Shown here: positions 25,287 to 33,960 of the stretch, piece by piece
Layout: every line of letters starts with the position of its first letter
Position numbering within the stretch: position 1 is the stretch's first letter
DNA from: an uncultured Anaerotruncus sp.
Lineage (GTDB): Bacteria > Bacillota > Clostridia > Oscillospirales > Ruminococcaceae
Direction of reading: 5' to 3'
Assembly: GCA_944385965.1 (NCBI GenBank)
Contig: CALWZG010000027.1
Coordinates: 1 to 34,022 of the forward strand
Length of the DNA: 34,022 bases
Position numbers and translations under genes: made by a program
Notes under the pieces: model-generated
Databases searched by the model: none
Told to the model about the DNA's origin: nothing
Seen by the model: only the letters and a program-made list of their open reading frames with translations

Positions 25287-26800
25287 TCGTGGTGCCCTCC
25301 GATCGTCTGGTTGCGTTCCCTGGCGGTAGCGCCGTCCTCCAAATTCATCCCCTTGAGGACAGCGTTCTTGCCGTACTTTTTCTTGATGCCCAGCATAGTC
25401 TCCTGGATCTTCCGCTTCCTGGCATGGGCGGCCTCGTCCGCCTGTGCCTGCTTTTCTCTGGCGGCGTAGTCGGTGAACAGGTCCAGCTGCTCCGCCTCCT
25501 GTTTCGGGGCCTTGCCCTCCTCCAGCAGACGGTTGGCGCTGATGGACAGCCGTCGGATGAGCAGGGCAGGGTCCACGATGCGGTCGTACAGCCCCGTCAC
25601 CGCCGTCAGCAATTTCTCACCAGAGGAGGTGTAGGACAGGTTTGCGGTGCCGTGGGCATGCTTGGGGATCTTCCGCCCGTAGCGGTCCACCTTTACCTCA
25701 CCACGGAACTGTCGCGCCCTGCCAGGGTCCGTGAGATTCTCAATGTCATAGCCCACTGTCAGGGTCAGCTGGTCGGTGACCAGCCTCTTGTCCACCAGCT
25801 CCAGAGCCAGGGCGTCCGCCATCTCACGAACCACCAGCCTGGCTTTCTGGAAGTCATAGGGGCACTGGAGGACCTGCCCGGAGACGATGCTCTTGTTCTC
25901 CGGCCGGTAGGCTTTCACGTCCTCCATGGTGCAGGGCTCCCAGCCCCAGGCGTGGTCGATGAGCAGCTCGGCGTTGACCCCGAACAGCTTGTAGAGCAGG
26001 TCCTCATTGCGGAAGTCCATGGGCTTGCCGATAGAACACCGTGCGATGTCGCCCATGGTGAAAAGGCCGTTAGCCTCCAGCTTCCTGGCGTAGCCGGGTC
26101 CCACCCGCCAGAAATCGGTGAGGGGGCGGTGGCTCCACAGTTTCTGCCGGTAGCCCATCTCGTCCAGCTCTGCGATGCGGACGCCGTACTCGTCCGCCGG
26201 GACATGCTTGGCCTCGATGTCCATGGCCACCTTGGCCAGATAGAGGTTGGTACCGATGCCCGCCGCCGCTGTGATGCCGGTGGTTTTGAGGATGTCCAGG
26301 ATAATGGTCCGGACCAGCTCCCGGCCGGTCATGTGGTACAGGTCCAGGTAGTTGGTGGCATCCATGAACACCTCGTCGATACTATATGGGAAGATGTCCT
26401 CCGGGGCGATGTATTTGAGATACACCTGATAGATCTTCGTGCTCCAGTCGATATAATGTGCCATGCGGGGCGGGGCCACCAGATAATCCAGCGCCAGCGC
26501 GGGGTTGGTCCGCACCTCCGGGTCTAGCACCGAGGAACCGCTGAGGGTGTGGCCGGGGGCGGCCCACTTTCGACGGGCGTTGACCTCCTTCACCTTCTGG
26601 ACCACCTCGAACAGCCGTGCCCGACCGGAGATTCCGTAGGCTTTCAGAGAGGGTGTCACGGCCAGGCAAATGGTCTTTTCCGTCCGCCGCTGGTCCGCCA
26701 CCACCAGATTGGTGGTCATGGGGTCCAGCCCCCGCTCCACGCATTCCACGGAAGCGTAAAACGATTTCAGGTCGCAACAGATGTAGGTGCGCTCCTTCAT
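25283..26800 (-). CDS. Y-family DNA polymerase (UmuC/DinB-like)
   Basis: 505 residues from MKERTYICCDLKSFYASVE, with GGAGG 10 bases before; the first catalytic Asp is D9 in this numbering. The second acidic pair is in FPYSIDEVFMDATNYL. A HhH-type region (WRVGPGYARKLEANGLFTMGDIARC) and little-finger domain follow. It copies across damaged DNA and raises mutation on damage. Co-transcribed with the YolD-like gene. The size and sequence fit the UvrX/UmuC type carried by mobile DNA. Confidence 0.93.
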   Translation of the reverse strand: MKERTYICCDLKSFYASVECVERGLDPMTTNLVVADQRRTEKTICLAVTPSLKAYGISGRARLFEVVQKVKEVNARRKWAAPGHTLSGSSVLDPEVRTNPALALDYLVAPPRMAHYIDWSTKIYQVYLKYIAPEDIFPYSIDEVFMDATNYLDLYHMTGRELVRTIILDILKTTGITAAAGIGTNLYLAKVAMDIEAKHVPADEYGVRIAELDEMGYRQKLWSHRPLTDFWRVGPGYARKLEANGLFTMGDIARCSIGKPMDFRNEDLLYKLFGVNAELLIDHAWGWEPCTMEDVKAYRPENKSIVSGQVLQCPYDFQKARLVVREMADALALELVDKRLVTDQLTLTVGYDIENLTDPGRARQFRGEVKVDRYGRKIPKHAHGTANLSYTSSGEKLLTAVTGLYDRIVDPALLIRRLSISANRLLEEGKAPKQEAEQLDLFTDYAAREKQAQADEAAHARKRKIQETMLGIKKKYGKNAVLKGMNLEDGATARERNQTIGGHHE

Positions 26801-26850
26801 GGCTTTCTCCCTCCTCTCAGTTTTCATAGTATCTCACAAACACTGTCCCA

Positions 26851-27582
26851 TTATCGGGTCCAGCCCAGGACTCCATCCAGTTCTTCCTGAGCGGCCTCCG
26901 GGAAATTCTTCCGCACCTGCTCATAGATCAGCTCTCTGGATTCGGCGGGAGCAATGGAATAGGCGGAAGAGATATGCTCATATCCCCATAAACTCTCCGG
27001 GGTGGTGTAGACGGAGATGGGCCAGCCATAGGGGAAGCCCTTCTTGTTGATCCGCTGCCGGAAGTCCCGGATCAGCAGATATCCACTCATCTGGAGGTCG
27101 GTGACTGTCCCCTCAAAGTTTTTCTCTCCGCCCCTGCCAAAGCCCGCCTGCTGTTTCAGCGCAAAGGAAAACCACTCGTCCCGCGTGGAGAAGCAGTCCA
27201 TGATCCGCTTCTGGCGGATGGAGGCCCGTTCGTCCTCCCACCGGCTGTCGAAGTCATAGCCGTCCCGCCGCCAGTTGGCGAAATGCGGAAACCACGCCCT
27301 GGAGATGAAGCCCGCCCTGCCGGCGAAGAATTTGCCGTAGGCCACCCTGCCACTCCGGGCGATCAGCTGACGCCACTCCCATGGGTCCCGCTCCTCATTG
27401 CCGGACCACCAATAGAGGTCGGAGGTGTTTTCCTCCACAGAAAAACCATCCGCCTCATTTTTGAACAGCGGCAGAAAACCGACTTCGTCGACCCATCCGA
27501 TGAGCTCTTCCCAATTCTGGATGCATGCGGGGTCTTCCGGGTCCATGCCCCGCATGATCCACTCGCCGTTCTCGATGGCCAT
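26851..27582 (-). CDS. Conserved protein, AlkZ-related type
   Basis: 243 residues with GGGAGG before the ATG. The sequence SGNEERDPWEWRQLIARSGRVAYGKFFAGRAGFISRAWFPHFANWRRDGYDFDSRW, then GEKNFEGTVTDLQMSGYLLIRDFRQRINKKGFPYGWPI, belongs to a conserved Clostridia family that I recall being annotated as AlkZ-related (alkylpurine or crosslink glycosylase superfamily). I am not certain of that link. Placed just upstream of the polymerase pair (50 bases), a DNA-damage role would be consistent. Confidence 0.65.
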   Translation of the reverse strand: MAIENGEWIMRGMDPEDPACIQNWEELIGWVDEVGFLPLFKNEADGFSVEENTSDLYWWSGNEERDPWEWRQLIARSGRVAYGKFFAGRAGFISRAWFPHFANWRRDGYDFDSRWEDERASIRQKRIMDCFSTRDEWFSFALKQQAGFGRGGEKNFEGTVTDLQMSGYLLIRDFRQRINKKGFPYGWPISVYTTPESLWGYEHISSAYSIAPAESRELIYEQVRKNFPEAAQEELDGVLGWTR

Positions 27583-27660
27583 TATGCCGCCTCCCTCTGT
27601 TTTTGAACTGATTATATCACATCGCGTTCAGGGATTCTATCATTCGCGGCTTGAAACAGG

Positions 27661-27699
27661 CAGAGCGGAACTTCCGCTTGCTGCGGCGGCTCCGCTCTG
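27661..27699 (-). terminator. Large hairpin after the metallophosphatase gene
   Basis: CAGAGCGGA pairs with TCCGCTCTG, with an inner CCGC/GCGG helix. On the minus strand it is followed by CCTGTTTC, a weak U tail. It probably ends or slows the recombinase-phosphatase transcript. Confidence 0.5.
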
Positions 27700-27712
27700 A
27701 CTGTTTGCCTGT

Positions 27713-28459
27713 TCACAGGATCTGCACGATCTGTTCCCAGAGCAGGATGTGTTTCTGATCGATTGCCCGGTTATCATGGAAGTGTCCGAAGAACCAGGTT
27801 TTATATTCCATCCGCTGGTCCAGCATCTCCAGGAAGTCGCTGAGTGCATCCGCTTCATTGTGGCGGCTCATGGACAGGGCGATTCCGGTGGGCGCGCAAT
27901 GGGTGACTACATAGTCCACTTTCCATGCCGTGCGTTCCAGTGTATCCAGCGCGGTAACATATTCCCCATCGGACGGCAGTTCTTCCGGCCACCAGGAGCG
28001 GCCCAGCACTCGGAAGCGGCACTTGCCGGCATGTTTCAGAGCCGCGTATTGGTCGCAAAAATCCGGCGCTTCTGGGTCCAGAATACCGTCCTCGATGTCG
28101 TGGCTCTTTGCTCCTCCCATGGTAAAGAAAAATCTGCCACCGATCTCATATCGCTGTCCACGCATCAGATGGAGCACATGGGGGCGGACATAGTGGACGC
28201 AGCCGCCGTGCCAGGTATGGACAGGAAAGGTGTTGAGTCTTTCAAAATTCTCATGATTACCATCTGTGAAAAGCGTTGTGAAAGAACGCTCCTCCAGCCA
28301 GTCCAGCCAGTAGGTTTCCTCCGGCGTATCACCCCACACACCTCCGAAATCTCCACATATGATCACATAGTCGTCTCGATCCATTGTTTCCTGTTCTGGA
28401 AAGTACCTGTGACCGAATCGCCGGAAGTTTCCATGACAGTCGCCTGTTATGAATACCAT
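27713..28459 (-). CDS. Calcineurin-like metallophosphoesterase
   Basis: 248 residues with the full set of metal-binding motifs: GDCHG (6-10), GDFGGVWGD (36-44), GNHEN (67-71), a later THCAP and GHFHDN. AGGAGG before the ATG lies inside the end of the recombinase gene, which it overlaps by 13 bases, so it is coupled cargo of the element. Substrate unknown: protein phosphate, nucleotides or RNA ends are possible. Confidence 0.9.
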   Translation of the reverse strand: MVFITGDCHGNFRRFGHRYFPEQETMDRDDYVIICGDFGGVWGDTPEETYWLDWLEERSFTTLFTDGNHENFERLNTFPVHTWHGGCVHYVRPHVLHLMRGQRYEIGGRFFFTMGGAKSHDIEDGILDPEAPDFCDQYAALKHAGKCRFRVLGRSWWPEELPSDGEYVTALDTLERTAWKVDYVVTHCAPTGIALSMSRHNEADALSDFLEMLDQRMEYKTWFFGHFHDNRAIDQKHILLWEQIVQIL

Positions 28460-30096
28460 TTTACCTCTGCCTCCTTAACTGTCTGTTCAATCTCTATCCC
28501 ACCCCGCAGGCAGACACAGATGAGATCCGCAGACAGCACTTTGACCGTGTCTACCAACTGGCGGATTACACTCTCATCCCACTCAGTGATCGCGGCTGTG
28601 TCGGAGTTCAGCAATTCCACCGCGTCCAAGATCCGCTGGCTGGCCCCAGAATCTGCATTCTGCTGTTCCAGAAGGGCACTTCTTTTCTCTTTCAGTGCTG
28701 CCACATCATCTGTGATCCGTTTGAAGTCATCAGCGTACTTCAGATACCCACCCTCCTCCCGTGAGGCGGCGAACAGCGCCCGGAACTCCCGTTCCAGTTC
28801 GTTGATCCGCTGGTCGATATCTGAGAGACACATGGACTCGCCTGGGATGGGCGCCAGTTCCGTCCGCATTGCGGCAGTGATCTGCCCTACCAATGTCTCC
28901 TTCCGGCTCATGGCCGAGTTGATCGCTGCGAGGATTGCCTCCTGCAGCGGCCCCTCATCCAGAGTGGGGGAATCATGGCAGTATCGGGAGCCGTAATCCA
29001 CTCGGCTGGCACACCGCCACACTACCCGTTTCTTGCCACGCTTCGTCCATGCGCACCGACGGTACGCTGTCCCGCACTCGCCGCAGATCAGCCGCCCTGT
29101 GAGGGCGTATTTGGCGCTGTAGCAGGATCGTCCGGTAGGCGCCTTATTCCGGCTGGGGGCTTGTCCGGCATTCCTACGGGCCAGTTCCACCCGCACCGCA
29201 TTGAAAGTATCCCGGCTGACGATCCCCTCATGATGATCCCGCGTCAGATACATGGGGAGCTGGCCGGTGTTGCGGATAGCCTTACGTTCAATGCAGTCAC
29301 TGGTGAAAGTCTTCTGCTGAAGCACATCCCCACAGTATTTCTCATTGCTCAGAATCCCCCGTATGACAGAGATAGACCACGCTGTACCGCCGCTGACATT
29401 GATGGTCCCCTCACGCTCCAGCCATTCCTTGATCATCCGCAGACTTTGGCCGGACAGGAAGGCGTTATAAATCCGGCGGACCACTTCTGCCTGTTCCGGG
29501 ATGATTTTGGGGTTGCCATCCTCGCCCTTTTCATAGGCGTACAGCCGTTCGTAGTGCATGTTGACCTTACCTTCGCGCATGGCCTGCCGCTTACCCCAGC
29601 GGATATTCTGGCTCATAGACTCGCTCTCCGCCTGGGCAAAGGCTCCCATCATGGTGATGATCATCTCACTGTCTGATTCCAGAGTATTGATGTTCTCCTT
29701 TTCGAATACCACCGCAATCCCCAGCTGTCGGAGTGCTCGGATGTAGTTGAGACAGTCCACCGTATTACGGGCGAACCGGGAGATGGACTTTACCAGCACC
29801 AGGTCGATCTTTTTCTGCCTGCACCTCCGGATCATTTTAAGGAACTCAGGCCGTTTCCTTGCCGACGTGCCTGTTATGCCCTCATCCGCGAAGATGCCGG
29901 CCATGGTCCAGTTTGGATTGGTCATGATCTTATCCGTATAGTAGTTTTTCTGCGCCTCGTAGCTGGTAAGCTGTTCTTCATCATCTGTGGACACCCGGCA
30001 GTAAGCCGCGACACGGAGTTGGCGTTGGATGGACTGATCACTGGCCAATTCCGGTTTGGCCGGGATTACGATGACATTCGGAGCCGTGACTGTCAT
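28447..30096 (-). CDS. Large serine recombinase (full length)
   Basis: 549 residues. The resolvase N-domain has YCRVSTDDEEQ with catalytic Ser36 and the arginine pair SISRFARN. The recombinase domain starts near 170. A zinc-ribbon (CGECGTAYRR...WRCASR...C, about 330-375) and a coiled-coil C-terminus follow. Such enzymes integrate and excise elements at short att sites. GGAGGG before the ATG; its start overlaps the stop of the truncated resolvase gene (ATGA). It is the last of four recombinase-family genes in one transcript. Confidence 0.95.
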   Translation of the reverse strand: MTVTAPNVIVIPAKPELASDQSIQRQLRVAAYCRVSTDDEEQLTSYEAQKNYYTDKIMTNPNWTMAGIFADEGITGTSARKRPEFLKMIRRCRQKKIDLVLVKSISRFARNTVDCLNYIRALRQLGIAVVFEKENINTLESDSEMIITMMGAFAQAESESMSQNIRWGKRQAMREGKVNMHYERLYAYEKGEDGNPKIIPEQAEVVRRIYNAFLSGQSLRMIKEWLEREGTINVSGGTAWSISVIRGILSNEKYCGDVLQQKTFTSDCIERKAIRNTGQLPMYLTRDHHEGIVSRDTFNAVRVELARRNAGQAPSRNKAPTGRSCYSAKYALTGRLICGECGTAYRRCAWTKRGKKRVVWRCASRVDYGSRYCHDSPTLDEGPLQEAILAAINSAMSRKETLVGQITAAMRTELAPIPGESMCLSDIDQRINELEREFRALFAASREEGGYLKYADDFKRITDDVAALKEKRSALLEQQNADSGASQRILDAVELLNSDTAAITEWDESVIRQLVDTVKVLSADLICVCLRGGIEIEQTVKEAEVKWYS

Positions 30097-30596
30097 GGGT
30101 ATTCCCTCCCTCTGTGAATGCTCCGCCTGCCGGCAGGCCAGCCGAATGATTTCCCACTCAGGTATCTGGCTTCTGACTCCGCGAGCAATTTCAGCAGTTC
30201 CATAGCGATATCCAGCGCCGGATCCTCTGTACCGAGATTCTCCTTCTCAAAGCGGATCTCGATCCCCTCCTCCCGAAGTTTCCGAACATATCGAAGACAT
30301 TCGGCTGTGTTCCTCGCAAGGCAGGAGATGGAACGTACCAGGACAAGGTCAACTTGCTTTGCCCTGCATTTTCGAAGCAGGTTTCGAAAGTCTGGCCGTC
30401 TGTCAGCCGGAAGGCTTGCGGGACATGTTTCCAAGAATATTCCCGCCATGCTCCACTCCGGTGTGCTCTGAATTAAGGTAGAATAATATTCGCTCAATAT
30501 CTCCAGCCCACCTTGACCATCCGCAATCCTCCCGTATACGGCAACACGCCGCTTATCCGGATTTTTCTGTGGACTTTTCCGCTTTTGTGTCATCAT
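30093..30596 (-). CDS. Resolvase N-domain only, catalytic residues lost
   Basis: 167 residues containing only the serine-recombinase catalytic domain. The fold is well kept (RRVAVYGRIADGQGGLEILSEYYSTLIQ...DRRPDFRNLLRKCRAKQVDLVLVRSISCLARNTAECLRYVRKLREEGIEIRFE). The catalytic Ser position is Ala25 (YGRIA against YCRVS in its neighbours), and the active-site Arg of SISR is Cys92. It ends as the long helix leading to the DNA-binding half would begin. GGAGTGA precedes the ATG, and start and stop are both tightly coupled to neighbours, so it appears to be expressed. A structural or regulatory partner is inferred. Confidence 0.85.
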   Translation of the reverse strand: MMTQKRKSPQKNPDKRRVAVYGRIADGQGGLEILSEYYSTLIQSTPEWSMAGIFLETCPASLPADRRPDFRNLLRKCRAKQVDLVLVRSISCLARNTAECLRYVRKLREEGIEIRFEKENLGTEDPALDIAMELLKLLAESEARYLSGKSFGWPAGRRSIHRGREYP

Positions 30597-30602
30597 TTTT
30601 CT

Positions 30603-31439
30603 TCACTCCTCATGTATCACTTGACCGTTTTTCAATTTTAGGCTGACGCTCCCGTCTGGGTGGATCAGGACTGCACTTGCGATCTGCCGCAGTAACACGG
30701 GAATCTCTGTATCAGCCGTGCTTTGCTCCAGGAGATATCGGATTCGCATGGTTTCGTAGTGCTGCCCACTGAGCACGGCAAACCGGGCCGCGGCAAGGTC
30801 GAACACCATCTGCCGTGCCAGCTTCTCATCAAAGCCGGGGGTATTCAGCAGCTCGCGGAACGCTGTTTCCTGCTCAATGACCGATCCCGCTTCGGCTCTG
30901 TCCAGCTCCGGTTCCTGTACGACACGTCCCGGTGAACGGAGCAACAGTTTAAGCAGGTTTGCCGTTCCCTGTCCCAGCCGCCGGTCAGTTGCCTTTGTGG
31001 AGATACCCTTACAGCAAGGACAGTACCATCGCTCTTTCCCATGTTGGTTTGGGTCCCGGCATACTATGGCCCCGCAGACTCCGCATACGGCAAGCGTTTG
31101 AATGGCTTCTGCGTTTTCACTCTTTTTTCGAACTGGCGCTCTGCTTGGAACAGTCCCGCGTGCTTCACGATACAGTTCCGGCGCAATCACCTGTGGGAAC
31201 TTTTCGGTCCCCATGTACCGTTTATCCGCCAGGATTCTGGCTACCATATTCTTGTTCCAGGGCTTTCCGGACAGGTAGGGGATGGGCTTCGCCTGCAGCT
31301 CCCGCGTCAGCCTCTCATACGAATCGCCGGCGATGTACTGCCGGTAGATCCAGCGGACCGTATCCGCCTCAGCTGCGCAGATCACGATAGCTCCGGATCT
31401 CATTTCGTAGCCAAAGGGCAGTTTTCTGTTCGCTGCCAT
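30603..31439 (-). CDS. Serine recombinase lacking the catalytic domain
   Basis: 278 residues from MAANRKLPFGYEMRSG. The ATG at 31439 sits 8-10 bases after AAAGGGAGAG; a GTG at 31445 is the alternative. It begins right where the recombinase DNA-binding domain starts in full-length relatives (KLPFGYEM...YERLTRELQAKPIPYLSGKPWNKNMVARILADKRYMGTEKFP). It then has a zinc ribbon (CGVCGAIVCRD...WYCPCC) and a helical tail. No catalytic domain is encoded upstream, as the previous gene is complete. It could bind DNA in a recombination complex but cannot cut. Confidence 0.85.
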   Translation of the reverse strand: MAANRKLPFGYEMRSGAIVICAAEADTVRWIYRQYIAGDSYERLTRELQAKPIPYLSGKPWNKNMVARILADKRYMGTEKFPQVIAPELYREARGTVPSRAPVRKKSENAEAIQTLAVCGVCGAIVCRDPNQHGKERWYCPCCKGISTKATDRRLGQGTANLLKLLLRSPGRVVQEPELDRAEAGSVIEQETAFRELLNTPGFDEKLARQMVFDLAAARFAVLSGQHYETMRIRYLLEQSTADTEIPVLLRQIASAVLIHPDGSVSLKLKNGQVIHEE

Positions 31440-31441
31440 GG

Positions 31442-33037
31442 TCACTCTCTCCCTTTCAGCGGCTCCGTCAGGCGGAGGCCGTTCTTTAGGTAGAATTGCA
31501 GCATTCCGCTGTATTCCACCGTGATTTTCTCTATTAGGTCGCTGAATATCTCACCATCGAACGCAGGCAGGAAGTCCGGCATGGAGTCCAGTTCCTCCAG
31601 CAACGCCCTGGTCTGGGCCGGGATTTTGTCATCTCGCGCACCGATCAGGCGTTCTTTCTCCCGTTTGGCCGCCTGGAGGCGGCTGGCAAGCTCGTTCCCC
31701 TGGGATATAAAAATATCAGGATCAACAAGGCCCGCCTGGTGCATGGAGGCAAGCATCCGATCCTGATCGTTTAAGTCCGATATTAGTTTGTTCAGCTCAA
31801 CCACATCTTCGTTCCAGAGCATCCGATGATCCCGAATCGCCTGGAGGTCAGAAAGCATCTGCGTCAGAATGCCTGTTTCCTGTGCTTTGAGCTTATGATA
31901 TAGCCGCAGAAAAGCGGCTTGGAGCTGTTCTTCCGGCACCTGCGTTACCGGGCAGAAGTCAGTTCCTTTTCGGTCATGTCCCATGCACGCCCAGTATACA
32001 ATGCCGTTTATCGTTTTCCTGCGAAATACCGTACCACATACACCGCAGGATATCTTCCTACGGAAAGGATAGGGGATGTTTTGGACCGGGGATAATAGTT
32101 CCCGGCGCATGGTCATCAATTTTTGTGCCGCTTCGAAGTCTTCCATGGACACAATGGGTTCATGGGTGTTCTCTGCGTAATAGGACTCCCGCTGTCCCTT
32201 ATTTCGAGGGTGCTTGTAGGGGAGAGTGTCTGTTGTGTAATATTTTTGCCACACTGAATTCCCAGTGTATTTTTCATTGGTCAGAATATAGCGGACTGCG
32301 GCGGCGTTCCAATTCACCCCGCCATACCGGCAGGGGATGCGCTCCCGCGTCAGCCGCACGGCGATGTCCTTTGAGCTCTGCCCTGCCAGGTAACTGGCGA
32401 AGATTCTGCGGATTACCACTGCTTGCTCTGGGTCGATTTTGATTTGGCCCGCTTCCCGTTTATAGCCGTATGGCAGGGTTGTCGGCACATAGGTGCCGCT
32501 CTCCATACGGCGTTTATAGCTCCAGCGCATATTGCCAGAGATGCTTTCGCTCTCTTTCTGTGCGATACCGGCGAACACCGCGGTCAGCAGTTCACCGCTC
32601 ATATTGGAGGTGTCGATATTCTGCTCCTCGAAGCAGACGCCCACGCCAATGGCTTTCAGTTCACGAATTGTTTTCAGGCAGTCGGTGGTGTTGCGTGCAA
32701 AGCGGGAGATGGATTTCACCAGGATCTTATCCACCAGCCCCTTTCGGCAATCCGCAAGCAGACGCTGGAGGTCGGGGCGCTTCTCCGCTGATGTGCCTGT
32801 GATGCCCTCATCAGCGTAAAGATCCACCAGTGTCCATGTGTCCCTGGTCCCGACCAGAGTCGTGTAGTAGTTGAGCTGGGCCATGAAGGAGTTGAGCTGA
32901 TCGCTGGAGTCGGTGCTGACACGGCAGTATGCGGCTACCCGCAGTTTTTGAGTCTCTGGCCGCTCTGACGCTTCGATCACAATGATTTGTTTCCTTTCCA
33001 GCGCAAGGTTCCCACTGACATTGCTCTTCTCTGCCAT
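31442..33037 (-). CDS. Large serine recombinase (full length), first of four
   Basis: 531 residues from MAEKSNVSGN, with AGGAGGTGAG before this ATG. It has the N-domain YCRVSTDSSDQ (Ser41) and SISRFARNTTDCL. Next is the recombinase domain (PYGYKREAGQIKIDPEQAVVIRRIFASYLAGQSSKDIAVRLTRERIP, written here only to show the linker to the DNA-binding fold). A zinc ribbon (CGVCGTVFRRKTINGIVYWACMGH...C) and coiled coil follow. It leads the recombinase transcript, with the 52-residue gene 114 bases upstream. Likely the main integrase of the block together with the 549-residue enzyme. Confidence 0.95.
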   Translation of the reverse strand: MAEKSNVSGNLALERKQIIVIEASERPETQKLRVAAYCRVSTDSSDQLNSFMAQLNYYTTLVGTRDTWTLVDLYADEGITGTSAEKRPDLQRLLADCRKGLVDKILVKSISRFARNTTDCLKTIRELKAIGVGVCFEEQNIDTSNMSGELLTAVFAGIAQKESESISGNMRWSYKRRMESGTYVPTTLPYGYKREAGQIKIDPEQAVVIRRIFASYLAGQSSKDIAVRLTRERIPCRYGGVNWNAAAVRYILTNEKYTGNSVWQKYYTTDTLPYKHPRNKGQRESYYAENTHEPIVSMEDFEAAQKLMTMRRELLSPVQNIPYPFRRKISCGVCGTVFRRKTINGIVYWACMGHDRKGTDFCPVTQVPEEQLQAAFLRLYHKLKAQETGILTQMLSDLQAIRDHRMLWNEDVVELNKLISDLNDQDRMLASMHQAGLVDPDIFISQGNELASRLQAAKREKERLIGARDDKIPAQTRALLEELDSMPDFLPAFDGEIFSDLIEKITVEYSGMLQFYLKNGLRLTEPLKGRE

Positions 33038-33150
33038 ATCGCTCACCTCCTGCCACACACAATACCATAACTATGTATTATTTTCTATTAAATAATGGGT
33101 GAAACTCCAACAAAAATTGCGATCCATTTTGCATTAGAAAGCACACCTTG

Positions 33151-33309
33151 TCAGGTGTTCCGCTCCATATCCAAAATGATGTCCGCACCCGTTTGGGCTG
33201 CGATCCTTGCCAGTACCTTTCGCAGTTCCTGTCTGCTGAAACCATGGTCCTCCAGCGGAGCAAGCAGGTTCCGGATCCCACAGAGGTCGATATTCGCGTT
33301 CCCGCTCAT
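33151..33309 (-). CDS. 52-residue protein ahead of the recombinases
   Basis: Read directly from the bases: MSGNANIDLCGIRNLLAPLE, then DHGFSRQELRKVLARIAAQT, then GADIILDMERNT. GAGGGGGGATG lies before the ATG. The middle looks like a helix-turn-helix or helical bundle (GFSRQELRKVLARIAAQTG). Small proteins beside large serine recombinases can be directionality factors or regulators, but I do not recognise this one. It is in the same orientation, with a 113-base gap before the first recombinase gene. Coding is supported by the ribosome site and a clean amphipathic sequence. Confidence 0.6.
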   Translation of the reverse strand: MSGNANIDLCGIRNLLAPLEDHGFSRQELRKVLARIAAQTGADIILDMERNT

Positions 33310-33339
33310 CCTAACATCCCCCCTCACTATATGCCATAT

Positions 33340-33960
33340 TAAAACCGCTGTTATAGAACACGGGGACCGCTCCAGACATTCCTCACTGGCAGCACAAAGC
33401 AGATATCAAAATCCCAATTACTCCAACATGAAGAATGGACCGTACAGAGCGGCCCCCGTTTGTTTTATTCCTTACTGGCTCTATTCGACACTACTCCCCG
33501 AGCCCTGGGCGGCTGAACTAACCTGCGGCTGGCGCCGCTCTCCGGGAATCGCACCCCTCCGAGGATCTCTCCGAGTCGCCCCCATTGCTTGCGTCTGTGG
33601 CTGGGCGAAGAGTACAGGCTGGTGGCATCATCGCAAAAGAGCTTGCCACAGCTCCTTTTGGATAGGCGGGAACCGCTCACTGCCTTGTTTGGCCGTCTTT
33701 GATGTGGGATCTTCCCACACAGGCAGGTCTTCGCGCACCTTCCGCATCGCTGCTCCCTCTCGTCAAGGGTCCACCAGCCGACGTTATTAGTCGCCGGATG
33801 TTAAATTTTCAAAGAGCACGAGGGACTTGCGGCCCTCTACTCTATTACCACAACCTCCAACACCCAAAACGGCACTTATTTTTTCAAAAAATCCAAAATA
33901 AACCTGAATTATTCACGACTTTGCCACGAATGTGGCTGAAAGCCACATAGTTACTGTATT
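33340..33960 (-). ncRNA. Hairpin-rich region, candidate leader or noncoding RNA
   Basis: No clear gene covers these 620 bases, yet they are full of short perfect stems. These are GCGGC/GCCGC (33525-33538), TGTGGGA/TCCCACA (33703-33719), GAGGG/CCCTC (33820-33837) and ATGTGGCT/AGCCACAT (33930-33948). On the minus strand GCTCTTTGAAAATTTAACA (near 33800-33816) resembles rRNA leader or spacer sequence. The GC content falls sharply past 33840. I do not recognise an Rfam family. The tiny frame at 33628-33747 may instead be a leader peptide. Strand is inferred from the genes downstream. Confidence 0.3.
33628..33747 (-). CDS. Possible 39-residue peptide
   Basis: ATG at 33747 with GAGGGAG 6 bases before. 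It reads MRKVREDLPVWEDPTSKTAK and then QGSERFPPIQKELWQALLR. Its stop overlaps (ATGA) the start of another 37-residue frame ending at 33518. It could be a leader peptide within the structured region, or a chance frame. Confidence 0.25.
   Translation of the reverse strand: MRKVREDLPVWEDPTSKTAKQGSERFPPIQKELWQALLR

Noticed and set aside
25289..26527. 412-codon plus-strand frame opposite the Y-family polymerase
   Set aside because: Shadow of a certain gene on the other strand; no ribosome site and no motif.
27749..28996. 415-codon plus-strand frame across the metallophosphatase and recombinase genes
   Set aside because: It crosses two certain minus-strand genes and shows no domain.
33465..33680. 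71-codon minus-strand frame in the hairpin-rich region
   Set aside because: Arg/Ser/Gly-rich composition typical of translated structured RNA, with no convincing ribosome site.
33095..33790. 231-codon plus-strand frame at the right end
   Set aside because: No start context or recognisable domain. It covers the minus-strand 52-residue gene and the hairpin-rich region.
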